Assembly (NCBI GenBank): GCA_021397835.1 | Contig: JAJFZO010000433.1 | Coordinates: 62,001-126,000, forward strand | From: Moringa oleifera | Taxonomy: Eukaryota > Streptophyta > Magnoliopsida > Brassicales > Moringaceae | Length of the DNA stretch: 64,000 nt | Reading direction: 5' to 3' | Part shown: positions 15,601 to 28,503 of the stretch, one piece after another | Layout: every line of letters begins with the position of its first letter | Position numbering within the stretch: the stretch's first letter is position 1 | Program-made: the position numbers and the translations under genes | Notes under the pieces: model-generated | What the model saw: the letters and a program-made list of their open reading frames with translations, nothing else | What the model was told of the DNA's origin: nothing | The model's database searches: none

Positions 15601-18600
15601 TCAAAATTTTAATGATAATAAAGTGGATAGAAGGTAATCATTTTAAAATTTGATGTAAATCGAAGGTAATAATAAGGTCAATTTTTTCAAAAAATAGTTA
15701 AATAAATGTAATTTTTCATTTTCTGAAGTGAACACAAATAAAAGGTGATAATAAATTTGATATAATGTCATAATATCACTTGAATTAAATTTTACAATAA
15801 ACAATAACCCTTTATCATTATATTATGCTTCTATAAGGTAATAATATGATCAAATATCTAAAAATATAAATTTAATAAAATTTAAGTTTTTTCAGTTTCA
15901 AATGACTGAAGTAGAGAAAAGGTATTAATAAGGCCTATGGGCATTCAAGAAAATCTTTTTAATGAAAGCTAAAGAAAGATTGTGTAAATTATACTAATAA
16001 TGATTCTAAAGTAGGAAGAAGATAATCGTTTTTAAAGTTTATTGTGAAGGGAAGGTAATGATAAGGTTATTGTTTTTGAAAACATAGTTAATGAAATTTC
16101 ATATTTCATTATCTTATAAAAAAAAACACAACAAAATATAGTAATAAGGTCAACAAGGTGCCATAAGATCAATTGATTTAAATTATTCAAATAATAATAA
16201 TAACTCTTGATTAATACATTATAATTCTATAAAGTAATAATGAGGTTAATTATCAAAAAAATATTAACTTAACAAGATCTAACTTTTTTTTTTCATTTCA
16301 AATGACTGAAATAAAGCAAATGTTACTACAACCTATGAGAATTCAAAAAATACTGCCTTTTTAATGATAATTAACAATAGATAATTTTCTTATGTATATT
16401 AAAACAATAATAATATAGTAGGTAGAAGGTAATCATTTTAAAATTTTGATTTAAACCGAAGGTAATGATAAGGTCAATGTTTCAAAAAAAATTGTTAACA
16501 AAATTTAATTTTTAATTATCTCACAAAATTGCAAATGGAAGAAAATAATAATGCAAATATAATGTGATTAGATTAACAGAGAAAAATAAAAACACTTTAT
16601 TGTTACATTATACTTCTGTAATGTTAATTTTCTAAAAAAATAGTTAAAAATTTTAATTTTACGTTACCTTGAAAGAAACACAAACAAAAAGTAGTAATAA
16701 GGTACACATGATGTGATAAGGTCAATTGAATTAAATTATAAAAAAACAATAACTGTTGACTAGTATATTATAATTCTCTAAGGTAATAATAAGGTTAATT
16801 ATCAAAAAAATATTGACTTAATGAAATAGGTTTTTTTTTTCTTTTCAAATGACTAAAGTAGAAAAAATGTATTAATAAAGCTCTTGGGTATCTAAAAAAT
16901 CAATTTTTTAATGATAGTTAAAGAAAGATGTCAAAAAAAATAGTTAATAAAATTGAATCTTTAATTATTTAAAAAAATTAAAAATAAAAGATAATAATAA
17001 TATCAATATAATATGATTAGATCAACTGAAAATAATAATAATAATAAAGCTATAAGGTTAATTAGCCCAAAAAAGTATTAATAAAATGTAATTTTACTTA
17101 ATTTTTAAAGAAACAAAAATAAAAAGTGGTGATAAGGTCAACAAATAGTGATAAGGTCAATCAAATTAAACAATAAAAAATAAGTAATAACTGTTGACTA
17201 GTGTAACTTGATTCTATAAGGTAATATTAAGGTTAATTATCAAAAAATATTGACTTAACAAAATTTAAAAAAAATTCAAATGAGTGAATAGAGCAAAGGT
17301 ATTAATCAATGAAACTCTTGGGTACTAGAAAAAATTAACTTTTTCATGATAGTTAAAGAAAGGCAATTTTTTGTATAAATTAAAATAATAATAATAAAGT
17401 AGGTAGAAGTTAATCATTTTTAAAATTTGATGTAAATAAAAACTATTAATATAGTCAATGTTCCAAAAGAAATAGTTAATAAAATCTAATCTTTAATTAT
17501 CTTTAAAAATTAAAAATAAAAGATAATCATAATGTTAATATAATGTGATTAGATCGACTAAAATAATAATAATAAGAACACTTTATTATTACATTATAAT
17601 TCTATTTGGTTAATTTTTTTAAAAAAATAGTTAATAAAATTTAATTTCACATTATCTTCAAAGAAATGTAAACAAAAAGTAGTCATAAAGTCAACTTGGA
17701 GTCATAAGGTTAATTGAATTAAACAATAAAGAAAAAGCAATAACTGTTGATTAGTATAATATGATTCTATAAGGTAATATTAAGGTAAATTATAAAAAAA
17801 AATGTTGGCTTAATGAAATCTATCTTTTTAAGAAAAAAATTAATAAGGGAAGTAAAGCAAAGGTATTAATTAATAAAGCCCTTGAGCATTCAAAAAAAAT
17901 CCATCTATTAATGATAGTTAAAGAAAGGTAATTTTCTTGTGTAAATTAAAATAATAATAATTAAGTGAAAAGTAATCATTTTCAAAATTTGATGTAAATA
18001 GAAGGTAATAAGAAGGTCAATGTTCCCAAAAAATTAGTAAATAAAGTTTAATATTCAATTATCTTATAATATTGCAAATAAAAGATAATAATAATGTCAA
18101 TACAATGTGATTAGATTAATTGAAAAAAGATAATATCACTTTATTGTTACATTATACTCTTATAAGGCAATAATACGGTCAATTATCCAAAAATACAAAT
18201 TAAAAATGACTGAACAAGAGGTTGTAATAAAGCCCATGGAGATTCAAAAATATCTATTTAATGATGGCTAATGAAAGGGGATCTTCTTGTGTAAATTAAA
18301 ATTTTAATGATAAGAAAATGGATAAAAAGTAATCATTTTTAAAATTTGATGTAAATTGAAAGTAATAATAAGGTCAATTTTTCAAAAAATAGTTAAATAA
18401 ATTTAATTTTTCATTATCTCAAGAAAATACAAATAAAATGTGATAATAAATTTGATACAATGTCATAAGGTCACTTGAATTAAATTTTACAAAAAAATAA
18501 TAATAACCCTTTATCATTATATTATATTTTTGTAAAGTAATAATATGATCAAATATCTAAAAATATAAATTTAATGCAATCTAAGTTTTTTTAGTTTCAA

Positions 18601-21600
18601 ATGACTGAAGTAGAGAAAATAATACAAGGTCTATGGGCATTCAAGAAAATCTTTTTAATAAAAACTAAAGAAAGATTGTGTAAATTATACTAATAATGAT
18701 TCTAAAGTAGGTAGAAGGTAATTGTTTTTAAAGTTTGTTGTGAAGGGAAGGTAATAGTAAGGTTATTGTTTTTGAAAAACATGGTTAATGAAATTTCATC
18801 TTTCATTATCTTTAAAAAAGAAAAAAAGCACAAAAAATGTAGTAATAAGGTCAACAAGGTGCTATAAGGTCAATTGATTTAAATTATCCAAAAAACAATA
18901 ATAACTCTTGATTAATACATTATAATTCTATATAGTAATAATAAGGTTAATTATCAAAAAATATTGACTTAATAAAATCTAACATTTTTTTTTTCATTTC
19001 AGATGATTAGAATCGAGCAAAGGTATTAAAATAGCCTATGAGAATTCAAGAAACTCTGTTTTTTAATGATAACTAACAACGGATGATTCCATCGTGTAAA
19101 TTAAAATAATAATAATATAGTGGATAAAAAGTAATCATTTTAAAATTTTTATTTATACCGATGGTCCAAAAAAAATAGTTAACAAATTTAATCTTTAATT
19201 ATCTCGCAAAATTGGAAATGAAAAGTAATAATAATGATGTAATGTGATTAGATCAACAGAAAAAAAATAAGAACACTTAATTGTTACATTATACTTCTAT
19301 AACGTTAATTTTCCCCAAAAATAAATATTTAAAAGAATTTAATTTTAGATTATCTTAAAAAAAAAAAACAAAAACAAAAGGTAATGATATGGTCTACATG
19401 ATGTGATAAGGTCAATTGAATTAAATAATAAAAAAATAATTGTTGACTAGTATATTTTAATTCTATAAGACAACAATGAGGTTAATTATCAAAAAATTTT
19501 GACTTAATGAAATTCTTTTTTATTTTAATTATTGAAATATAAAAATATATATTAATAAAGCTCTTGGGCATCCAGGAAAATCAATTTTTTAGTGATAGTT
19601 GAAGAAAGATGATTTCCTTGTATGCATTAAAATAATAATAATAAAGTAGATCTAAGGTAATTGTTTTTAAATTTGAAGTAAATCGAAGGTAATAATAAGG
19701 TCAATGTTCCAAATAAAACAATTAAGAAAATTTAATCTTTAATTATCTTCAATGTAATGTGATTGGATCGATTGAAAAAATAAAAATAATGCTTTATTGT
19801 TACATTTTACTTTTATAAGGTTATTTTTTCAAAAAAAATAGTTAATAAAATTTAATTTTTCATTATCTTCAAAGAAACACAAACAAAAAATAGTAATAAG
19901 ATCAACATTGAGTGGTAAGATCAACTGAATTAAATTATATAAAAAAATGGTTGTTGACTAGTATATTATAATTCTATAAGGTAATATGAAGGTTAATTAT
20001 CAAACAATGTTGATTTAATGAAATCTATTTAAGAAAAAAAATCAAATGAGTGAAGTAGAGCAAAGGTATTAAAAGAGCCCTTAGGTATTCAAAAAAAAAA
20101 TTGTTTTTTAATAATAGTTAAAGAAAGGTGATTTTCTTATTTAAATTAAAACAATTATAATAAAGTAGGTAGAATGTAATCATTTTTAAAATTTAATGTA
20201 AATCGAAGGTAATAATAAGGTCTCTATTCCAAAAGAAATTATTAATAAAATTTAATCTCCAATTATGTTATAAAACTGCAAATAAAAGATAATAACGATG
20301 CCAATATAATGTGATTAGATTTACTTAAAAAAGATAATATCACTTTATTGTTACATTATAATTCTATAAGATAATAATAAGGTTGATTATCCAAAAGTAT
20401 AGACTTAATGACATTTAAGTTTGTTAAAATGACTAAAGAAGTGGTAATAAAAAAGCCCATGGGCATTCAAAAATATCTATTTAATGGTGGCTGAGGAAAG
20501 GTGATCTTCTTGTGTAAATTAAAATTTTAATGATAAAGTAATAATATGATCAAATATCCAAAAATATAAAGTTAATGAAAGCTAAGCTCTTTTAGTTTTA
20601 ATGACTGAAGTAGAGAAAATGTATTAATAAAGCCTATGCGCATAGAAGAAAATCTTTTTAATGAAAGCTAAAGAAATATTGTGTAAATTAAAATAATAAT
20701 GATACTAAAGTAAGTCAAAGGTAACCATTTTTAAAGTTTGATATGAAGGGAAGGTAATAATAAGGTTATTGATTTTTTAAAAACTACTTAATAAAATTTT
20801 AGTTTTCATTATCTTAAAATAAAATAAAATACAAACAAAAGGTAATAATAAGGTCATTAAAGGTGCCATAAGGTTAACTGATTTAAATTATCAAAAAAAA
20901 AAAACAACAATAACTCTTGATTAATACATTATGCTTCTATAAGGTAATAATAAAGTTAATTATCAAAAAATGTTATCTTGATAAAATTGAACTTTTTTTT
21001 CATTTTAGATGACTGAAATAGAGTAAAAGTATTAATAAAGCCTATAGGAATTTAAAAAAATCTATTTTTTTAATGATTGTTAAAAATAGATGATTAGTTT
21101 GTGTAAATTAAAATAATAATAATATAGTAGATAGAAGGTAATCATTTTAAAATTTTAATTCAAATCAAAGATAATAATAAGTTCAATGTTCCAAAAAAAA
21201 TAAATAATAAAATTTAGTCTTTAATTATCTCATAAAATTATAAACAAAAAGTAATAATAATGTCAATATAATGTGATCAAATCAAGTGGAAAAAACAATA
21301 ACACTTTATTGTTACATTACACTTTTATAAGGTTAATTTTTTGAAAAATAGTTAATAAAATTAAATTTTCAATTATCTTTAAAAAAACACAAATAAAAGG
21401 TTATAATAAGGTCAACATGATGTGATAAAATTAATTTAAATTATTAAAAAAATAATTGTTGACTAGCATATAATAATTCTATAAGGTTTTTTTATCAAAA
21501 AAATGTTGAGCTAATGAAATCCTTTTTTTTTTTAATTTCAAATGATTGAAGTAAAGCAAACAGTATTAATAAAGTCCTTTGGCAATCAAAAAAATCAATT

Positions 21601-24600
21601 TTTTAATGATAGTTAAATAAAGATGATTTTTTTATGTAAATTAAAATAATAATGGTAAAGCAGGTATAAGGAAATCCTTTTTTAAATTTGATGAAAATCA
21701 AAGGTAATAATAAGATCAATGTTTCAAAAGAAATAGTTAATAAATTTTAATATTTAATTATATTTAAAAATTATAAATAGAAGGTAATAATAATGCTAAT
21801 ATAATGTGATTAGATCAACTGAAAAAAATAATATTAACACTTTTGTTACATTATACTTTTATAAGGTTAATTCTCCAAAAAAATAGTTAATAAAATTTAA
21901 TTTTACATTATCTACAAAGAAATACAAATAAATGGTAGTAATAAGGTCAACATGGAGTGAAAAAGTCAATTGAATTAAACTAAAAAAATAAATATTAACT
22001 AGTATATTATTCTTTTATTAGGTAATAATAAGGTTAATTATCAAAAAAGGTTGACTTAATAATATCTATTTTTTTCATTTTAAATGACTGAAGTGGAGCA
22101 AAGGTATTAATAAAGCCCTTGGCCATACAAAAATTTTAATGATACTTAAAGAAAGGTGATTTTCTTGTGTAAATTAAAATGATAATAATAAAGTAGGTTA
22201 AAGGTAATCATTTTTAAATTTTGATGTATATCGAAGGTGATAATAAGGTCAATGTTCCAAAATAAATTGTTAATGAAATTGGATCTTCAATTATCTTGTG
22301 AAATTACAAATAAAAAGCATTAATCATATCAATATGATGTGATTAGATCAATTGAAAAAAAATGATAACACTTTATTGTTACATTATACTTCTATAAGGT
22401 AATAATAGGGTTAATTATCAAAAAATATTGACTTAATAAAATTTAAATTGGTTAAATTGAATGAAAAAGAGGTTGTATTAAAGCCCATAGCATTCAAAAA
22501 TATCTATTTAATGATGGCTAACAAAAGATGATCTTGTCATGTCAATTAAAATTTTTATGGTAATAAAGTATATAGAAGGTAATCATTCTTAAAATTTGAT
22601 GTAAATTGAAGGCAATAATAAGTTCAATTTTTTAAAAATAGTTAAATAAATTTGATCTTTCATTATCTGAAGAAAATAAAAAAAAAAGTGATAATAACAT
22701 CGATATAACGTCATAAGGTCAATTTAAATAAATTTTACAAAAAATAATAACCCTTTATGATTACATTATACTTCTATAAAGTAATAATAGGTCAATTTTC
22801 CAAAAATATAAGTTTAACGAATTATAAATTTTTTTAATTTCAAATGATTGAGGTAGAGGAACCAATTAGTGAGGCCTATGTGCATTCAAGAAAATCTTTT
22901 TAATGATGGCTAAAGAAAGGTTATGTAAATTAAAATAATAATGGTACTAAAGTAGGCAAAAGGTAATCGTTTTTAAAGTTTGATGTAAAGGGAAGGTAAC
23001 AAGATCATTGTTTAAAATAAATAGTTAATAATAAGGTTAATTATCAAAAAATGTTGACTTAATGAAATCTTTTTTTTTTCATTTGAAATGACTGAAGTAG
23101 AGTGAAGGCATTAATAAAGACCTTGGACAATTAGAAAAATTAGTTTTTTCATAATAATTAAAGAAAGATGATTTGCTTGTGTAAATTAAAATAATAATGA
23201 TATAGTAGGTAGAAGGTAATCCCTTTTAAAATTTGATGCAAATCGAAGGTAATAAAATTTAATCCTTAATTATCTTTAAAAATTAAAAATAAAGTTTAAT
23301 AATAATGTCAATATAATGAGATTAGATTAACTAAAAATATAAAAATAATAACACTTATTGTCACGTTTTACTTCTACAAGTTTAATTTTCTAAAAAAAAA
23401 TAGTTAATAAAATTTAATTTACATTATCTTAAAAGGAACATAAACAAAAAGCAGTAACAAGATTAAAAAGGAGTGATAAGGTTAATTGAATTAAATTATA
23501 AAAAATTAATTGTTGACTAGTATATTATAATTTCATAAGATAATAATAAAGTTAATTATCAAAAAATATTGGCTTAATTTAATTTTTTTCCTCATGTCAA
23601 ATGATTGAAGTAAAGCAAAGATATTAATAAAGCACTTAATCATTCAAAAAAAATCAATTTTTTAATGATAGTTAAAGAAAGATAATTTTCTTGTGTAAAT
23701 TAAAATAATAATAATAATAAAGTAGGTAAAAGGTAATCATTTTTGAAATTTGATGTAAATCGAAAGTAATAATAAGGTCCATGTTCCAAAAGAAATAGCT
23801 AATAAAATTTAATCTTCAATTATCTTATACAATTGTAAATAAAAGATAATAATAATGTCAATATAATGTGATTAGATTAAAAGAAAAAAAAAAGAGTTAG
23901 TAATAAAGCCCATTCGAATTAAAAATATCTATTCAATGATGGCTAACGAAAGGTGATGTGTAAATTAAAATTTGGATGATAATAAAATAGATAGAAAGTA
24001 ATCATTTTTAAAATTTTGATGTAAATTAAAGGTAATATAAGGCTAATTTTTTAAAAAATAGTTAAATAAATTTAATCTTCCATTATCTGAAGAAAATATA
24101 AACAAAAGGTGTCATTAAATTTTACAATAAACAATAACCCTTTATCATTACATTATACTTCTACAAAGTAATAATAGAGTCAGTTATCCAAAAATATAAA
24201 TCTAATAAAATCTATTTTTTTTTTGTTTCAAATGACTGAAGTAAAGAAATAGTATTAGTAAAACCTATGGGCATTCAAAAAAATCTTTTTAATGATAGCT
24301 AAAGAAAGGTTGTGTAAACTAAAATATTAATGATACAAAAGTAAGTAAAAGCATTTTCAAAGTTTGATGTAAAGGGAAGGCAATGGTAAGGTCATTGTTT
24401 ATATATATATATATATATAGTTAATAAAATTTAATCTTTCAACATCTTTAAAAAAAAAAAAACACAAACTAAAGGTAATAATGAGGTCAACAAGGAGCCA
24501 TAAGTTCAATTGATTTAAATTATTAAAAAAAGCAATAACTCTGAATTTATACATTATAATTTTATAAGGTAATAAAGTTAATTATAAAAAAATTTTGACT

Positions 24601-27330
24601 TAAGTTTAATTTTATAAGGTAATAATAAGATTAACTTTTTTTTCATTTTAGATGACTAAAATAGAGTAGAAGACACGTATTAATAAAGCCTTTAGGAATT
24701 CAAAATAAATATGTTTTTCTAATGATACTTAAAAATAGATGATTTCCTTATGTAAATTAAAATAATAATAATATAGTAGGTAGAAAGTAATTATTTTAAA
24801 ATTTTGATTTCAATTGAACATAATAATATAGTAAATGTTCCAAAAAATAGTTAATAAAATTCAATCCTTAATTATCTCATAAAATCATAAATAAAAGTTA
24901 ATAATAATGTCAATATAATGTGATTAGATTAACTTAAAAAAATCGTAACACTTTATTGTTCCATTAAAGTTCTATAAGGTTAAGTTTCTAAAAAAAAAAC
25001 TAGTTAATAAAATTTAATTTTACAATATTTTAGAAATCACATACTAAAAGTAGTAATAAAGTCAACAAGGTGTGATAAGATCAAATGAATTAAATTATAA
25101 AAAATAAGTACTGGTTGGTATATTATAATTCTATAAGGTAATAATAAGGTTACTTATCAAAAAAATGTTAAGTAAATGAATTCTTTTTTTTTTTTCATTT
25201 CAAATGATTGAAGTAGAAAGAAGATATTAATAGAGCCCTTGGGCATCCAAAAAAATAGTTTTTTAATGATAGTTAAAGAAAGATGATTTCTTGGTGTAAA
25301 TTAAAATAATAATAATAATAATAATAATAATAAAGCAAAAGATAATTATTTTTAAAATTTTATGTGAATCGAAGATAATAAAAAGGTTATTATTCTAAAA
25401 GAAATAGTTAATAAAATTTAGTCTTCAATTATCTTATAAATTTGCCAACAAAAGGTAATAATAATATCAATATAAGATAATAATAAGGTTAATTATCAAA
25501 AAATGTTAACTTAATGAAATCTAACTTTTTTTTATTAAAATAGAGCAAAGTATTAATGATGTCCATAGTCACAAAAAAACATATTTTAATAACGGTTAAA
25601 GAAATATGATTTCTTTATGTAAATTAAATTAATAATAATAAAATAAGCATCAAGTAATCATTTAAAAAATTTAATGTAAGTAATGAGTTCAATTTTTTTA
25701 AAAAAAATTATTTCTGAAACTTAATATTTTATTTTTATAGAATTACAATTAAAAGGTAATAATAATTTCAATAATGTGTTTAAATCAATTGAATTAATTT
25801 TGTATTTTCAAAAAAATTATTAATAAAATTTAATTTTGTATTTTAAAAGAACACAAATAAAAGGTAGTAGTAAGGTCAACATTGTGTGACAAGGTCCATT
25901 GAATTAAATTATAAAAAAATAATAATTTATTAGTATGTCATAATTCTGTAAGGTAATAATAAGGTTAATTATCAAAAAATGTTAATGTGATTAAATTTTT
26001 TTTTTTTCATTTCAAATGTCTGAAGTAAAGCAAAGGTATTACTAAAAACCTTGGGCATTCGAAAAATTTTTTTTTTTTAATAATAGTTAAAGAAAGATGA
26101 TTTGCTTGTGTAAAATAAAATAATAATAATAATAATAATGAAGGAGGTAAAAGGTAATCATTTTAAAAATTTAATGCGCTTGAAAGGTAATAATAATGTC
26201 AATGTTCCAAAAGAAATAGTTAACAAAATTTAATCTTTAATTATCTTATAAAATTAAAAATAAAAAGTAATAATAATGTCAATATCATGTGATTAGATTA
26301 TACTCCTATAACGTTAATTTTTCAATAAAATAGTTAATAAAATTTAATTTTACATTATCTTAAAAGAAACACAAACAAAAGGTAATAATAAAGTCAATAA
26401 GGAGTGATAAGATCAAGTGAATTAAATCATAAAAAATAATAATTGTTGACTAGTATTTTATAATCTCATAAGGTAATAATAAGGTTAATTATCGAAAAAT
26501 ATTGACTTAATGAAATCTTTTTTTTTATTTATTTCAATTGACTTAAGTAGAATAAAGGTATTAATAAAGCACTTAGGCATTCAAAAAATAGATTTTTAAT
26601 GATACTTAAAGAAAGATGATTTTCTTGTCTAAATTAAAATAATAATAATCAAGTAAGTAGAAGGTAATCATTTTTAAAATTTGATGTAAATCAAAAGTAA
26701 TAATAAGGTCAATGTCCAAAAGAAATAGCTAATATAATTTAATCTTCAATTATTTTATAAATTTACAAATAAAAGGTGATAATAATGTTAATATAACGTG
26801 ACTAGATCAACCAAAAAAATGATAAGAAAAGATAGTAATAAAGCCCATTGGCAATTAAAAATATCTATTTAATGATGGCTAACAAAATGCGATCTTTTTG
26901 TGTAAATTAAAATTTGGATGATAATGAAGTAGATAGAAAGTAATCATTTTTAAAATTTGATATAAATTGAAGGTAATGATAAGGTTAATTTTCTAAAAAA
27001 ATAGTTAAATAAATTTAATATTTCATTATCTGAAGAAAATACAAACAAAAGGGGATAATAAGTTCAATATAATGTTACAAGATCAATTGAATTAAATTTA
27101 CAATAAATAATAACCTTTTATCATTACATTATACTTTTATGAAGTAATAATAAGGTCAATTATCCAAAAACATAAACTTAATGAAATCTATTTCTTTTTT
27201 TTTTTTAGTTTCAAATGATTGAAGTAGAGAAAAGGTATTAATAAGGCCTATGGACATTCAAGAAAATCTTTGAAAAATAACTAAAGAAAGGTTGTGTAAA
27301 TTAAAATAATAATGATACTAAAATAGGTAG
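3696..27330 (+). repeat. AT-rich satellite with a five-monomer higher-order repeat
   Basis: Subunits of about 75-100 bp each carry a variant of GGTAATAATAAGGTCAAT. About four or five of them make a monomer of roughly 330-550 bp. Five monomer types can be told apart by the phrase near their middle: A has CAAATGAGTGAAGTAGAGC, B has AATGACTGAAGAAGAGG, C has a GGCCTATGGGCATTC tail, D has a CCTATGAGAATTC tail, and E has a CTCTTGGGCATCC tail. The A phrase lies near 6280, 8458, 10631, 12561, 14580, 15148, 17278, 17838, 20044 and 22082, and B, C, D and E follow in order. The full cycle is about 1.9-2.2 kb. Open frames inside are short and noncoding. All positions were estimated by eye. Confidence 0.85.
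24400..24419. repeat. TA dinucleotide microsatellite
   Basis: A short run of alternating T and A interrupts a satellite monomer where other copies have a poly-T or poly-A stretch. Confidence 0.8.
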
Positions 27331-27333
27331 AAG

Positions 27334-27351
27334 CACTACAACAAAATAGCC
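27334..27351 (+). repeat. CACTA terminal inverted repeat, left end
   Basis: CACTACAACAAAATAGCC matches the inverted right end at 38428-38446 with one substitution in the first 13 bases, then a one-base offset. It is preceded by the AAG target duplication. Confidence 0.95.
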
Positions 27352-27356
27352 TTTTA

Positions 27357-27815
27357 TTCACAGGCTTTTAATGGCTTTTGTTCACAGTTGTAAAACTGTG
27401 GACTATGTTGATGTGAACAAAAGTCAGTGAAAATAGTTCACAGTTCTAAAACTGTGAATAAAACGAATTTAGTTCACAGTTCATTAATGTTTTGTTCACA
27501 GTTATAGAACTGTGAATAAAAACTATTTTAGTTCACAGTTCATTAACGTTTTGTTCACAGTTATAGAACTGTGAATAAAGACTACTTTAGTTCACAGTTC
27601 ATTAACGTTTTGTTCACAGTTATAGAACTGTGAATAAAGACTACTTTAGTTCACAGTTCATTAACGTTTTGTTCACAGTTATAGAACTGTGAACTAAGTC
27701 TACATTAGTTCACAGTTCATTAACGTTTTGTTCACAGTTATAGAACTGTGAATAAAGACTTCATTAGTTCACAGTTCATTAAAGTTTTGTTCACAGTTGT
27801 AGAACTGTGAATAAA
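27357..27815. repeat. left subterminal array of palindromes (59-bp period)
   Basis: The palindrome TTCACAGTT, a short spacer, then AACTGTGAA recurs about seven times. Much of the array is a regular tandem repeat with a period of 59 bp, in which each unit also has a half site TTCACAGTTCATTAA. In En/Spm-type elements, repeated subterminal motifs are the binding sites of the element's DNA-binding protein. I infer that role here from position and repetition. The motif differs from the maize one. Confidence 0.9.
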
Positions 27816-28503
27816 ACTATTAGTTTTTATTTATTAATTTTTTAAAAAAACAAAAACCAAATTGATAAATAATTAGAAATTTAAATTACTATTTAATTTA
27901 TTTTTGTTTTTAACGTATAATAATTTAAAATTACATCATTATTTAATTTTCAATAATCTTAATTTTGTAATTATAATTCATATTTTTAATTATTATTTGA
28001 TTACTTTTTTCAAAATCAAAATTTTTTGCTTAGGATTTCACATTTTTCTATTTACTTAAAAATAAAATTTAAAAATATAAAAAATATTGCATATAATTAA
28101 AAAGTAAACCATCACAAATGATTTTAATGGTACTACCACACTTCAATAAAATATAACACACCACCACCACTTTTCAAACAAAAAAAGCACTTCAATAATA
28201 TTCACACACTTTATTGCAATCTTACACCACCACCATACCTCAATACAATTTGACACCACCATTACTTCAATGTAGCGTACATTCATGATCATTTCTTTTA
28301 TCATAATACACTTCAATATAACATATATTGATTATCATTTCGAAACTATAATGAATCATAATTCTCATCTATGTGACCTTCCAATTATGTGTGAAACACA
28401 TAGAGGAAAATTAATTTACAAATTAAAAGTTAAAAAGTAAATACTTTCAATTCCTAACTACTATATAATGCATTCCAAAATTTAAAATATAAGTCCTACA
28501 CTT
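27816..28503. other. CACTA noncoding stretch downstream of the second gene
   Basis: AT-rich sequence lies between the left palindrome array and the stop codon of the Ulp1-domain gene. It contains a loose tandem pattern at about 28140-28270 with ACACCACCACCA and CTTCAATA phrases. It would carry the 3' untranslated end of the minus-strand transcript. No further gene is seen. Confidence 0.6.

Noticed and set aside
27417..27810. Regular short-repeat array that resembles a CRISPR at first sight
   Set aside because: The units are whole 59-bp tandem copies with no unique spacers, they lie at a transposon end, and the DNA is from a plant nucleus.
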